From positions 186,001-250,000 of the forward strand of contig JACKBI010000004.1 of NCBI GenBank assembly GCA_020634615.1: DNA of 64,000 nt. Reading direction: 5' to 3'. Position numbers and translations under genes: made by a program. Source of the stretch: Anaerolineales bacterium. GTDB taxonomy: Bacteria > Chloroflexota > Anaerolineae > JAAEKA01. Shown here piece after piece: positions 42,796-51,833 of this stretch. Position 1 is the stretch's first letter. Each line of letters opens with the position of its first letter. The notes below the pieces were generated by a model. That model worked only from the letters and a program-made list of their open reading frames with translations, was not told where the DNA came from and did no database searches.

Positions 42796-43331
42796 ATCTC
42801 TTCCTGCACGCTGTAGCGGTAGCGCTTGCGGGCGTCCAGCATGGCGCGCCGCAGGATCTCATGGACATTTTCGGGGTCCCTGACGTTGCGCAGGACTGCA
42901 TGCGGCTTCGATGGGTCGGCGCTGGAGATGACGACGTCGCCGATGCCCAGCGCGCGCTCGCCGATGCCCTGATTGTGGTCGATGTCCTGGACACGGACCA
43001 GTTCGATATCGTCACGGTCCTTGCCAAGGAAGCCGCTCTCGATGCGAATGCGCTGGTTGGTGATGCGGTAGCGGACCACCAGCGACAGGAATGGCCGGCC
43101 TTCCCAGAGCACGATTTCCTCGTCGGCCAGCGGCGACTGGACGCTATCGGTGCGCCCGGCAAGGCCGCTGTCTTCCAGCATGTCATCCACGGCGACCAGC
43201 ACGCCGTCGGTGATGGCGTTGACCAATGTGTCAAGTTGATCGGCAGGCACGGCGTCGATCTGGACGCCACTCTTGGCAATCGATTGCCAGATGCTGGACT
43301 TGACCCGTTCACGTGATTGTTCGACAGTCAT
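42792..43331 (-). CDS. Bacterial PH-domain protein
   Basis: About 179 aa from the ATG at 43331 (SD GGAAGG). The N-terminal part is helical. The C-terminal half is a bPH-like domain: EEIVLWEGRPFLSLVVRYRITNQRIRIESGFLGKDRDDIELVRVQDIDHNQGIGERALGIGDVVI split over seven strands, then NVRDPENVHEILRRAM. Such domains usually bind proteins or lipids near the membrane. Coupling with the acyltransferase suggests a shared lipid-related task. Confidence 0.75.
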   Translation of the reverse strand: MTVEQSRERVKSSIWQSIAKSGVQIDAVPADQLDTLVNAITDGVLVAVDDMLEDSGLAGRTDSVQSPLADEEIVLWEGRPFLSLVVRYRITNQRIRIESGFLGKDRDDIELVRVQDIDHNQGIGERALGIGDVVISSADPSKPHAVLRNVRDPENVHEILRRAMLDARKRYRYSVQEEM

Positions 43332-43448
43332 GGTTCTACCTTCCGCTGATTCAGTGGTTGCAAGCGTCTGCTCGCCAGCCAAAAGGATACAACGAATTCG
43401 GCAGGACTGCAACTCGTGCGCAAGATGAATTTGTTTTTATGTAAACTT

Positions 43449-43477
43449 TTGACGCTTCGCCCGCGACGTGTTACAAT
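43449..43477 (+). promoter_or_regulatory. Promoter of the compatible-solute operon (leaderless)
   Basis: TTGACG (43449-43454), 17-base spacer, TACAAT (43472-43477) with TGT before it. The ATG at 43484 is 6 bases after the -10, so transcription would start at or next to the initiation codon, and no SD is present. Confidence 0.8.
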
Positions 43478-43483
43478 CATGCT

Positions 43484-45256
43484 ATGGAAAAATTGCCAAA
43501 GACAACATCGTACATCGAACTTCTGAAGAACCATATCGACCTGACCCACGTTCCCTTTAGCGATCGCGGATCAAGGCTGCTGGTGTTCAAGACCGAGAAT
43601 CACGACACCCTGTACATCAAGCTGGCGGAACGCCTGACAGCGCTCCAGCCCGGCCTCGACACGTATCGCTTTCGCCCACCCTATATTCAAGACCTGACCC
43701 TGATCGACGCCGAAGGCATGGCATTGGCGTTCAACCTGACCACCTATCCGCACCAGTTGGTGTTCGAAACGCGCCTTGGCGCCTTCCGCCTGGCATTCAA
43801 TCGCGGTGACACGATTGCCATTGGCTTGCCGGAAGACACGGATGCCGGCATCCGTTTTCGGGTCAGCACACAGTTGTGGCAGCGAACCGATGACGGCGGC
43901 AGCCTACGGGCCGTGCGCAATCTCGCCTACCATTGTTCCGGCCAGGTCCTGCGCAACGAAGTCGGACTGGAACGCGAAGCGTATGTCGTGGAGTTGGTAG
44001 CAGCAGGCGGCCAGGACCTGACGATCCATCTCAACATCCGCAACGATCCTAATGTCAACGGAATGACCGTGCCCTTCTCCCAGACCCTGGCCGAGCGTCA
44101 AAGGGATTGGGAGGAATGGTTTGATCGGGTTCCACGGGTAGACGAGCGGTTCAGCAGGCATTACTACTATGCCTGGTGGGTCATGCGCAACAATCTGGTG
44201 GCGCCGTTGGGGCGGGTGACGCGGGAAGCGATGATGCCGTCCAAGATCAACTATGTCGGGATCTGGAACTGGGATGCCTGCTTTCACGCGCTGGCCTATC
44301 GCCATGTCGATGCCGAATTGGCGCGCAACCAGCTGCGAACCATGATCGACTGCCAGTTGCCGGACGGCATGATTCCGGACGCCGTCTACGACGAAGAAGT
44401 GGTGGCCTCCATCGAGCATCCGTTCAAGGCCGAGGTAACCAAGCCGCCGATCATGGCATGGGCCGCGTTGAAGCTGCACGAGACCGACCCGGACGACGCG
44501 TTTTTGGCGGAAATCTATATCCCGCTGGTGCGCTGGAACGCCTGGTGGTTCAGCATGAACGACGACGACGCCGATGGGCTGGTCCAGTACAACCACCCCT
44601 ACAGCTCCGGCCTGGATGACAGCCCACTGTGGGACTACGGGATGCCGGTCGAGTCGCCCGATATCAACACCTATCTGTGTGTGCAGATGGGTTCGCTGGC
44701 GGTGATCGCTGAAGCACTGGGCATGGATTCGGAGGGCGCGATGTGGCGACGGCGGGCATCAGCCATCGTTCAGCGCATGATCAACGACTTCTGGGACGAG
44801 AACAGCGGCACCTTCCGCGCCCTGCACGACCATCAACCGATCGATGTGACGACGCCTTTCAACCTGTACCCGCTATGGACTGGCCAGTTGCCGGAGCATA
44901 TCCGCGAGCGGCTGCTTGGCCAGTTGACCGATCCCAACAAATTCTGGGGCGACATCGTTATTCCAACCGTCGCGCGCGACGACCCGCATTTCGACCCGGC
45001 GACCATGTGGCGCGGTCCGGTCTGGGCCAACATCAACTATTTCTTCATCGAAGCGCTGGAGCAGATTGGCCGGCACGATCTGGCAGGGGAACTAAAAAAC
45101 AAGACGCTTGATCTGATCATGGCACACGACGGCATCCACGAGTACTACAACGGCGTGACCGGCGAGCCGCCTGCAACGGCTGCCTCGATCTTTGGCTGGA
45201 CCGCCGCGGTGTTCATCGATCTGGCGATTCGCGCCAGCTCAGGAGACGCGGGCTGA
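43484..45256 (+). CDS. GH63-like glycoside hydrolase (mannosyl/glucosylglycerate hydrolase or trehalase-like)
   Basis: 590 aa, no signal peptide, so cytoplasmic. N-terminal beta-sandwich, then an (alpha/alpha)6 barrel: YYYAWWVMRNN, WNWDACFHALAYRHVDAELARNQLRTM, PDGMIPDAVYDEE, KPPIMAWAALKL, NLYPLWTGQLP, TMWRGPVWANINYFFIEAL, and EYYNGVTGEPPATAASIFGWTAAVFIDL near the end. The Asp in WNWD and the Glu in EYYN are the likely catalytic pair. This resembles GH63 mannosylglycerate/glucosylglycerate hydrolases. As first gene of a four-gene synthetic cluster it may recycle the solute the others make. Confidence 0.8.
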   Translation: MEKLPKTTSYIELLKNHIDLTHVPFSDRGSRLLVFKTENHDTLYIKLAERLTALQPGLDTYRFRPPYIQDLTLIDAEGMALAFNLTTYPHQLVFETRLGAFRLAFNRGDTIAIGLPEDTDAGIRFRVSTQLWQRTDDGGSLRAVRNLAYHCSGQVLRNEVGLEREAYVVELVAAGGQDLTIHLNIRNDPNVNGMTVPFSQTLAERQRDWEEWFDRVPRVDERFSRHYYYAWWVMRNNLVAPLGRVTREAMMPSKINYVGIWNWDACFHALAYRHVDAELARNQLRTMIDCQLPDGMIPDAVYDEEVVASIEHPFKAEVTKPPIMAWAALKLHETDPDDAFLAEIYIPLVRWNAWWFSMNDDDADGLVQYNHPYSSGLDDSPLWDYGMPVESPDINTYLCVQMGSLAVIAEALGMDSEGAMWRRRASAIVQRMINDFWDENSGTFRALHDHQPIDVTTPFNLYPLWTGQLPEHIRERLLGQLTDPNKFWGDIVIPTVARDDPHFDPATMWRGPVWANINYFFIEALEQIGRHDLAGELKNKTLDLIMAHDGIHEYYNGVTGEPPATAASIFGWTAAVFIDLAIRASSGDAG

Positions 45257-45288
45257 CAGCCTGATGTTCTCCCCAAAGGGGCAAGCAA

Positions 45289-46794
45289 ATGATCGCATCA
45301 CTTCCAGACGGCGAGGCGCTGCAGGCCGTCATTGTGGCTGCCAACCGTGGACCGGTTACATTTCAAACGGCCTCCGACGGTAGCCGGACATTCACCCGCG
45401 GCTCGGGCGGTCTGGTCACTGCGTTGATCGGACTGGCCGGTCGCATGCCGATTACCTGGATCGCCTGTGCGCGCACGGAGGACGACCTCAACTGGGGTGA
45501 GGGCAACGTGACGCTGGATGTGGGTCGCAAGCCGGCCACAGTGGGCGTCAATTTCCTGTCGCCCGATCCCGCGGCCTACGATGGCTACTACAACACAATC
45601 GCCAACCCGCTGCTCTGGTTCCTGCAGCACAGCATGTGGGATCTGCCGCTGGCTCCGGTGATCGACCGCAGGACCTGGCAGGCCTGGACCGAGGGCTATG
45701 TCGTCGTCAACCAGCTCTTCGCCGACGCAATCACCCAGCAGGTACGTGCCAACAGAGAGCCGACGCTGGTGATGTTGCAGGATTATCACCTGTATCTGAC
45801 GCCGCGCATGGTCCGGTCGCAGATGCGGCCGGCGGAGCGGCCATCGCTGCTGCACTTCGTCCACATTCCCTGGCCGGGGACCGAATACTGGCGCATCCTG
45901 CCGCCGGCGATGCGGCTGGCGATTCTGGACGGCCTCTGCGCCGTCGATTTGCTCGGGTTTCAAACACGCGCCGATGCCCTGAATTTCATGCGCACGTGCG
46001 AGGCGTACCTGCCGCGCGCGAGCATCAAGTTCGGCAAAGGGCGGGTCTGGTATCGAAACCATGCCACCCACATCCGCGAATTCCCAATTTCCATCGACGT
46101 CAAGCGCTTGAACCTGTTCTCCCAATCCGTTCAGGTCGCTGAGCTGCGGACCGATCTGGAGAGACAGCTCATGGGCCAGCAGGTCATCCTGCGCATCGAG
46201 CGCACCGAACCCAGCAAGAACATCGTGCGCGGCTTCCAGGCGTTCGAGGAGATGCTCGAGACCCATCCTGAACACCAGAAACAAGTGACCTTCGTGGCGA
46301 TCCTGGTGCCGTCACGGTTAGACGTGCCCGAATATCGAACCTATCTGGACGCGATCATGGCAATTGCCGGACGGGTCAACGCACGCTATGCTACCCACGA
46401 ATGGGAGCCTATCCGCCTGTTGATCGGCGAAAGTTATCCCCGGGCGGTGGCTGCCATGCAGCTCTACGACGTTCTGCTGGTCAACTCCATCGCCGACGGC
46501 ATGAATCTGGTAGCCAAAGAAGGTCCCATCGCGAACCGCCGCGCCGGAGTGTTGGTGTTGTCAGAAAGCACTGGCGCGCGCGAGGAGTTGGAAGGCGGCG
46601 CAATCGTGATCTCGCCCTGTGACGTCCATGCCACGGCCGAAGCGCTGCACGAGGGCCTCACGATGCCGCTGGATGAACGCGAGCGACGCGCTGCACTGCT
46701 GCGCGAGGTCGTCCAAAGAAATGACATCTCGAACTGGCTGGACAATCAGTTGCAAGCAGCCGTCCGGTTGAAGCTGAAGGGAGCTGTCGGGTAA
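45289..46794 (+). CDS. otsA: GT20 trehalose-6-phosphate synthase-like glycosyltransferase
   Basis: 501 aa. Family landmarks: VIVAANRGPVTF, GSGGLVTALIGL, MLQDYHLYLTPRMVR (Asp that binds the acceptor), HFVHIPWPGTEYWRILPP, DLLGFQTRADALNFM, VNSIADGMNLVAKEGP. The donor-binding Arg and Lys are kept (ERTEPSKN in place of ERLDYSKG of E. coli OtsA), but the loop between them differs, as does HIPWPGT. It should transfer glucose to a phosphorylated acceptor; glucose-6-phosphate (trehalose) is the default, though another acceptor such as glycerol-3-phosphate is possible. It is 32 bases after the hydrolase and overlaps the next gene by one base (TAATG). Confidence 0.85.
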   Translation: MIASLPDGEALQAVIVAANRGPVTFQTASDGSRTFTRGSGGLVTALIGLAGRMPITWIACARTEDDLNWGEGNVTLDVGRKPATVGVNFLSPDPAAYDGYYNTIANPLLWFLQHSMWDLPLAPVIDRRTWQAWTEGYVVVNQLFADAITQQVRANREPTLVMLQDYHLYLTPRMVRSQMRPAERPSLLHFVHIPWPGTEYWRILPPAMRLAILDGLCAVDLLGFQTRADALNFMRTCEAYLPRASIKFGKGRVWYRNHATHIREFPISIDVKRLNLFSQSVQVAELRTDLERQLMGQQVILRIERTEPSKNIVRGFQAFEEMLETHPEHQKQVTFVAILVPSRLDVPEYRTYLDAIMAIAGRVNARYATHEWEPIRLLIGESYPRAVAAMQLYDVLLVNSIADGMNLVAKEGPIANRRAGVLVLSESTGAREELEGGAIVISPCDVHATAEALHEGLTMPLDERERRAALLREVVQRNDISNWLDNQLQAAVRLKLKGAVG

Positions 46795-48044
46795 TGCCTG
46801 AACAACGTCGCATTGCGATCCTGCATTACAGCGCGCCACCGGTGGTCGGCGGCGTCGAGGCGGTCATGCTGGCCCACGCGCGCACGTTTGTCGAAGCCGG
46901 CATGGACGTCACGATAGTTGCCGGCCGTGGCGAGCAGCAGGCGCTGCCGGCCGGCGCGCATCTGGCAGTGGTGCCGGAGATCGATTCACGCGATCCGGCG
47001 ATCCACGAAGCTTCGGCATTGCTGGCGAGCGGGAAGGTGCCAACCAATTTTGCTGAGCTCAGCGGCCGGCTGGTGGCCGCGCTGCACCTGTTGCTCGAGC
47101 CGATGGACGCCGTGATCGTCCACAATGTGTTCACCAAGCAGTTCAACCTGCCCCTTACCGCAGCGCTGGATCAACTGCTGGATGCCGGCGTCATACGCCA
47201 CTGCATCGCCTGGTGTCACGATTTCGCGTGGACCAGTCCGCGCTCGCGCGCCGATGTGACCGACGGTTATCCCTGGGACTTGCTGCGCACCAAACGGTCT
47301 GATGTGAGCTATGTTGTGGTATCGCAGGAAAGGCAAGAAACGTTGGCCGGGTTGTATGGCTGTCCAGCGGACGACATCAGAATCGTCTATAACGGCGTCG
47401 ATCCGGTCGAACTGCTGGCGCTGTCGCCGCAGGGAGCGGACCTGATCCGGCGCCTGGACCTGCTGGCCGCGGACCTGGTTTTGCTGATGCCCGTGCGCGT
47501 CACCGTAGCCAAGAACATCGAGTTCGCGCTCGAGGTGGTGGCGGCGCTCAAGATGCACGTCGAACATCCGCTGTTGATTGTCACCGGACCGCCTGATCCG
47601 CACGACAGCAAGAGCATGGCCTATTATCGCACGCTGCAGGCACGACGCGCTGAATTGGGTGTGGAAAACGAGATGCGCTTCGTGTTCGAGGCGGGGCCGA
47701 TCGCCGATGAACCGTACCTGATCGACGCGGATGTAGTGGGCGACCTCTTCCGGGTGAGCGACGTCATGTTCATGCCCAGCCACCGCGAGGGGTTCGGCAT
47801 GCCGGTGCTGGAGGCCGGGCTGGCGGGCATTCCCGTGGTCTCGACGGCAGTGCCAGCCGCGTCCGAAATCTGCGCTGACACAGTGACGTTGTTTAGCTTG
47901 AACGAAAGCCCGCAGCATGTTGCGGAGCGCATTGTCGAGCGCGCCGCGGCTGACCCGCTGGGCATTCTGCGCCGCCGCGTGCGACAACGCTACACGTGGC
48001 AGGCGATCTTCAAACGCGACATTCTCCCGCTGCTCAACAGGTGA
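46794..48044 (+). CDS. GT4-family glycosyltransferase
   Basis: 416 aa GT-B fold. N-terminal IAILHYSAPPVVGGVEAVMLAHARTFVEAGMDVTIVAG, a linker with WCHDFAWTSP, then the nucleotide-sugar half: IRIVYNGVDPVELL, LLMPVRVTVAKNIEFAL, LLIVTGPPDPHDSK, DVMFMPSHREGFGMPVLEAGLAGIPVVSTAV with the E-x7-E motif. It retains all expected elements. Being stop-start coupled to the GT20 gene and followed by the phosphatase, it most likely adds a second sugar to the product of the GT20/OtsB pair, or makes a related glycosyl solute. The precise sugar is unknown. Confidence 0.82.
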   Translation: MPEQRRIAILHYSAPPVVGGVEAVMLAHARTFVEAGMDVTIVAGRGEQQALPAGAHLAVVPEIDSRDPAIHEASALLASGKVPTNFAELSGRLVAALHLLLEPMDAVIVHNVFTKQFNLPLTAALDQLLDAGVIRHCIAWCHDFAWTSPRSRADVTDGYPWDLLRTKRSDVSYVVVSQERQETLAGLYGCPADDIRIVYNGVDPVELLALSPQGADLIRRLDLLAADLVLLMPVRVTVAKNIEFALEVVAALKMHVEHPLLIVTGPPDPHDSKSMAYYRTLQARRAELGVENEMRFVFEAGPIADEPYLIDADVVGDLFRVSDVMFMPSHREGFGMPVLEAGLAGIPVVSTAVPAASEICADTVTLFSLNESPQHVAERIVERAAADPLGILRRRVRQRYTWQAIFKRDILPLLNR

Positions 48045-48046
48045 TC

Positions 48047-48862
48047 ATGACCCCTCCGCTTTGCGACTCCAACCCAACACTGCAACACCTTGCCGCGGCG
48101 GCTGAGCTGCGACTGTTTCTCGACTATGACGGCACGCTGGCTGAGTTTGCGCCCACACCGGACGACATCTTCCCTGATCCCGCCGTCGCGTCATTGATCG
48201 GCCGCCTGGCCGGGCTGCCGCGTACGCAGGTCGCCATTACCAGCGGCCGCCGGTTGAGCCACGTGCAGGCGCTGGTGCCGGTGCCGGGCATTTTGCTGGC
48301 CGGCACCTACGGCATCGAACTGCGCTGGCCTGACGGCACAGAAACCCAGCGCGTCGACTGGTCTGTCGTGCGTCCGGTCCTGGATCGGCTCAAGCCGCGC
48401 TGGTCGGCCCTACTCGAAGACCAACAGGGATTCTACCTTGAGGACAAGGGCTGGTCATTGGCGCTGCACGCGCGCTTCGCCGATGAAGCAACTGCGCAGG
48501 AGGTCCTGCGAACGGCGAACCAGCTCGCCGACGCCGTGCTGCTGGACGCGCCCAACGGACAGTTTCGTCTCCTCGGTGGCCATAAGTTCCTCGAAATTGG
48601 CCCGTCATTGGCTAACAAAGGCCGCACCATCGAGTTCCTCACGCAAGGAGACCGCTGGCCAGACGCATTGCAGGTCTACATCGGCGACGACGACAAGGAT
48701 GAAGAAGCCTTCGCAGTGATCAAAGCGCAAGGCGGCTTCGCAATCGTTGTGGCAGCCGCGGATCGTGCATCGCTGGCCGATTGCCGCCTCCCCTCCCCGG
48801 CTGTCGTACGACAGTTTCTGCAACAACTGGCAGAAAAGCGCGCCTTGATCCCCGCTTCATAG
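48047..48862 (+). CDS. otsB: Trehalose-6-phosphate phosphatase-like HAD hydrolase
   Basis: About 271 aa. HAD motif I RLFLDYDGTLAEF (catalytic DxDGT), motif II TSGRR, motif III Lys region GHKFLEI, motif IV YIGDDDKDEEAF. The cap contains RVDWSVV..LYLEDKGWSLALHAR. This is the OtsB pattern, removing phosphate from the GT20 product. A GTG at 48041 that overlaps the previous stop is an alternative start. It completes the four-gene unit beginning at 43484. Confidence 0.9.
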   Translation: MTPPLCDSNPTLQHLAAAAELRLFLDYDGTLAEFAPTPDDIFPDPAVASLIGRLAGLPRTQVAITSGRRLSHVQALVPVPGILLAGTYGIELRWPDGTETQRVDWSVVRPVLDRLKPRWSALLEDQQGFYLEDKGWSLALHARFADEATAQEVLRTANQLADAVLLDAPNGQFRLLGGHKFLEIGPSLANKGRTIEFLTQGDRWPDALQVYIGDDDKDEEAFAVIKAQGGFAIVVAAADRASLADCRLPSPAVVRQFLQQLAEKRALIPAS

Positions 48863-48922
48863 CTGCTGGCCCTGCGGGCGTCTATCTCGCGCACGCTTAC
48901 CCGACATCCGCAAGGGGAATCT

Positions 48923-50254
48923 TTAGTCCACAAGCTCACTACGCGTTTCGACGAACTGGATGCCCAGTGCTTCCAGCTCCGCCAGCACCGGCTCGTAGAT
49001 CTCCGGCACCACCGGGGTTTGCACACCGGTCAGCGCAATCTGCCCGGTCAGGATGAGCTTGACTGCGATGGCAGCCGGCAGGCCGACCGTGCGCGCCATG
49101 GAGGTATCGCCGTAGGGGATGCCGAAATCAACCATGGTCGAGGTCAGTTGCTCACGCCGGTCGGGGAACTCAGCTTCAAAGATGTGCTTGAGGATCAGCA
49201 TGTCGCGTTCACCCGGGGCGTAGCGCATCCTGTCCAGCATGGCCGCGGTCAGTACATCGATGGGTGAACGGACGCCGGGCGGCAACGGCTCGTCACTGAG
49301 CAGCCCCAGCCACGCCAGGTTGTCGAGTACAAACGAATCAGGGGCCAGGTCGAGATGCTCGGCCAGGTCGGCCCGCAGGTGGCCGGTGCTGTCCAGCAGG
49401 CTGGCGGTGAACTGCGCGAACGTCATGCCGCCCATGCCAGCGCGTGGCGTCTCGTCCAGCATGCCAAGCTGAGCCAGCTTACGCAGCGTCTGGCACCACC
49501 CCTGGTTGCGCAGCGTGCCGCGAAAGAACGTCCTGGGCGCTGTGATGCCGTAGGTCTGCATGTAGGGCAAGCTGTCGCGGTTGGGATAGCCGTCGTAGGC
49601 GATCTCGTCGCCCTCGACCACCACCGGCACGGTGACATGATGATCGAACAGTGCGTCGCCGGGGATGTCAACTTCCTCGCCCTCCCAGAGGTAATGGGCC
49701 GGATTTTTGCCTGCCAGCAGCACGCCGCGCGGGCTCCAGGAGAACTTGTAGCCTAAGGGGTTGTCGTTGGCATCGGGCGCAGGCAGCCCGCCGCACCAGG
49801 ACACGAAACTGGTCACCTTGCCGCCATCGCGCCGCACCATGTGCACGATGCGCATCGCGGTCATGTGGTCGATGCCGGGATCGACGCCGATCTCGTTTAA
49901 CAGGATGACACCGGCCGCGCGCGCCGCTTCGTCCAACTCTGCCATGGCCGGCTTGACGTACGACGTGGTAACCATATGGACGCCGTTGGCAACACACAGG
50001 CGGGCCACCGTCGGGTGATACGCATAGGGGAGCAAGCTGATGGCCAGATCAGCCTCACGGATCAGCGCTTCCAGAGCGGCCGGGTCGTCGGAATCGACTG
50101 CAAGAGCGCGGCCGTTGGGATGTCCGGCCACCAGTTCCTCGGCCTTGCTGAGCGTGCGGCTGGCGACCGTAACGTGCAAATCGGGCTGCGCCAGCAGATA
50201 GCGCACCAGCGCGCCGGCCACCATACCGGCGCCGAAAACGACGATGTTTTTCAT
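48923..50254 (-). CDS. Saccharopine dehydrogenase, glutamate-forming (Lys9-like)
   Basis: 443 aa; SD AGGAAAGG upstream. N-terminal Rossmann fold NIVVFGAGMVAGALVRYLLAQPDLHVTVASR (GxGxxA/G), catalytic-domain elements LLPYAYHPTVARLCVANGVHMVTTSYV, LNEIGVDPGIDHMTAM, SWCGGLPAPDANDNPLGYKFSWSPRGVL. It oxidises saccharopine to glutamate and 2-aminoadipate semialdehyde. The partner lysine-ketoglutarate reductase is the next gene upstream. In animals and plants both are one bifunctional protein (AASS); here they are separate. A CTCGTA-type hairpin repeat lies in the gap before the start. Confidence 0.88.
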   Translation of the reverse strand: MKNIVVFGAGMVAGALVRYLLAQPDLHVTVASRTLSKAEELVAGHPNGRALAVDSDDPAALEALIREADLAISLLPYAYHPTVARLCVANGVHMVTTSYVKPAMAELDEAARAAGVILLNEIGVDPGIDHMTAMRIVHMVRRDGGKVTSFVSWCGGLPAPDANDNPLGYKFSWSPRGVLLAGKNPAHYLWEGEEVDIPGDALFDHHVTVPVVVEGDEIAYDGYPNRDSLPYMQTYGITAPRTFFRGTLRNQGWCQTLRKLAQLGMLDETPRAGMGGMTFAQFTASLLDSTGHLRADLAEHLDLAPDSFVLDNLAWLGLLSDEPLPPGVRSPIDVLTAAMLDRMRYAPGERDMLILKHIFEAEFPDRREQLTSTMVDFGIPYGDTSMARTVGLPAAIAVKLILTGQIALTGVQTPVVPEIYEPVLAELEALGIQFVETRSELVD

Positions 50255-50270
50255 GTTTTGAATTCCTTTC

Positions 50271-50369
50271 CTGCTCGTCCTCGTACTCGTCCTTGTCCTC
50301 GTCCTCGTTCTCTTTCCGGACGAAGACGAGAAGGAGGACGAGTACGAGTAGGAGTACGAGTAGGAGCAG
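50271..50369. repeat. Inverted CTCGTA-type intergenic repeat, copy 2
   Basis: A pyrimidine-rich arm (from 50271, CTGCTCGTCCTCGTACTCG) and its purine-rich complement ending GTAGGAGCAG at 50369. Positions 50334-50354 match copy 1 exactly. As with copy 1, it lies between two leftward genes and just upstream of the downstream gene's start, here the saccharopine dehydrogenase SD. Confidence 0.85.
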
Positions 50370-50378
50370 ACGTGAGTG

Positions 50379-51683
50379 CTAGAGAAACTGCTCCAAATAG
50401 CGGTAATCGGGCGTCAACTGGCCGCGATGAGTGATGACGGCGCGCTTGATGGGCGCGGGCAAGTCCAATTTCTCAAATGGCGCGGTGTAGTCGGCCGCAA
50501 CCAGGTCGGGGATGAACCCGGCCAGGACGCGACTGAAGTCCTCGGATGCATCACGCGGCAACTCGCTGGGCAAGATATCGACCGCCATGACGACCACGCC
50601 CGGCCCAGCAATCCCATCGGTCGTCTTGCCGGTCACCGGATCGTAGACGAAGGATGGCTCGCCCGCTTCGGTCGAACGCACCGTCGCTTCGATAGCTCCG
50701 TCGATGTCGCAACTGATGTCGCCGATGACCTGCAGGCGCAAGCTGCCAGCCGCCAACGCGTCGCGCAGATAGGCCCTGGTCACCAGCCGCGGGTACAGCG
50801 GTGTCCAGTAGATCGCGTTGACCAGCACGTCCAGATGCGGCAAGTGCTGCTCGAAGATGCCGTGGAACTCCTCGGGGTGCTGGTAATAGCGATGGAGATC
50901 GAAGGGCTGGCCAGCTGCCAGCGGCGCGGCGAGATGCTCCTCGCGAAAGGTGGTCACATAGAGTACATGGCGCGACGCAGCCGGATCGGTGGACAGTCCG
51001 GCCAGATCGCCCGGCGCCACTTCTTGCACCGGCAGATGATGCAAGACATCCCAGACGCCGCGGGCGACGTTGCCATAGCCCGCCACGCCGATCGTCAGCG
51101 GCGCAACGCCCGCCGGCAGGCCGGTGGTTCGAATGGCATCCGCGGCAACGTCCACATCGACCAGCGCCTCAGCCAGATCGCGGTACTCGTATGGCTGTCG
51201 CAACCCGGTGAACGGGTTGGCGGTGCCTTGCCAGGCCAGACGCTGCCCCAGCGCGCGCAACGTCTCCAGCATCCCGGCGACCCCGGCGTGCCAGCCGAAA
51301 AAGATCAGTCGCCGCCCCGCGTCGTCGGTGATTTTTTCGTAGTCGATCAACGTACAGCCAAGCTCCAGCAGTCGTCGCAGCATCGGCATATTGTATGGCT
51401 GCCCCTTGATGACGTGCGAGAAAAAGACGTAAGCCTGGCCCGGCACGAAGACGTCCTTGGGGATTTCCTTGATGGCCAGCACCACCGGACACGCCGACAG
51501 GTCTTCATCGACCTGCGCGCCGGCCTGCCGAAATTCGTCATCGGAAAATGCGCGGATCGACGATGGCTGCACGCGCGTTTCGATGCCGTCGCGCATGCGC
51601 AACTGGCGCGCGACTGCGGGCGTCACCGGGACGCGCCGCTCCCAAATGCTCTTATCCTCCCGCCGCACACCGACGGTTGTCAT
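50379..51683 (-). CDS. Lysine-2-oxoglutarate reductase (saccharopine-forming, AASS N-terminal type)
   Basis: 434 aa. Opens with VGVRREDKSIWERRVPVTPAVARQL and the AlaDH/PNT-like region LAIKEIPKDVFVPGQAYVFFSHVIKGQPYNMPMLRRLLELGCTLIDYEKI, typical of the LKR half of AASS (the FSH-K-QPYNM signature). The Rossmann half is LTIGVAGYGNVARGVWDVLHHLP. Then YVTTFREEHL and GDISCDIDGAIEATVRSTEAGEPSFVYDP. It condenses lysine with 2-oxoglutarate to saccharopine, feeding the dehydrogenase that follows. SD GAGGAG upstream; the divergent promoter zone is at 51686-51735. Confidence 0.87.
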   Translation of the reverse strand: MTTVGVRREDKSIWERRVPVTPAVARQLRMRDGIETRVQPSSIRAFSDDEFRQAGAQVDEDLSACPVVLAIKEIPKDVFVPGQAYVFFSHVIKGQPYNMPMLRRLLELGCTLIDYEKITDDAGRRLIFFGWHAGVAGMLETLRALGQRLAWQGTANPFTGLRQPYEYRDLAEALVDVDVAADAIRTTGLPAGVAPLTIGVAGYGNVARGVWDVLHHLPVQEVAPGDLAGLSTDPAASRHVLYVTTFREEHLAAPLAAGQPFDLHRYYQHPEEFHGIFEQHLPHLDVLVNAIYWTPLYPRLVTRAYLRDALAAGSLRLQVIGDISCDIDGAIEATVRSTEAGEPSFVYDPVTGKTTDGIAGPGVVVMAVDILPSELPRDASEDFSRVLAGFIPDLVAADYTAPFEKLDLPAPIKRAVITHRGQLTPDYRYLEQFL

Positions 51684-51685
51684 GG

Positions 51686-51714
51686 TTGTTGCTCCTCAAA
51701 ATGCAAAGTATAAT
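51686..51714. promoter_or_regulatory. Overlapping divergent promoters
   Basis: Rightward: TTGTTG (51686-51691), 17-base spacer, TATAAT (51709-51714), driving the phosphatase gene. The same bases read leftward give TATACT (51712-51707) toward the reductase gene. Each -10 shares the AGTATAAT block, so the two polymerases could not bind together. Confidence 0.55.
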
Positions 51715-51833
51715 CGTCCTCCGCGATGTCATGGACAGTTACCCGACACGGGCAGACATCGTGGTGCATCATTCACAGCGGATCGTACTTGAGCAGACTC
51801 AAGTGACGAGCATCGGAACTCGGCTTCAACCCA

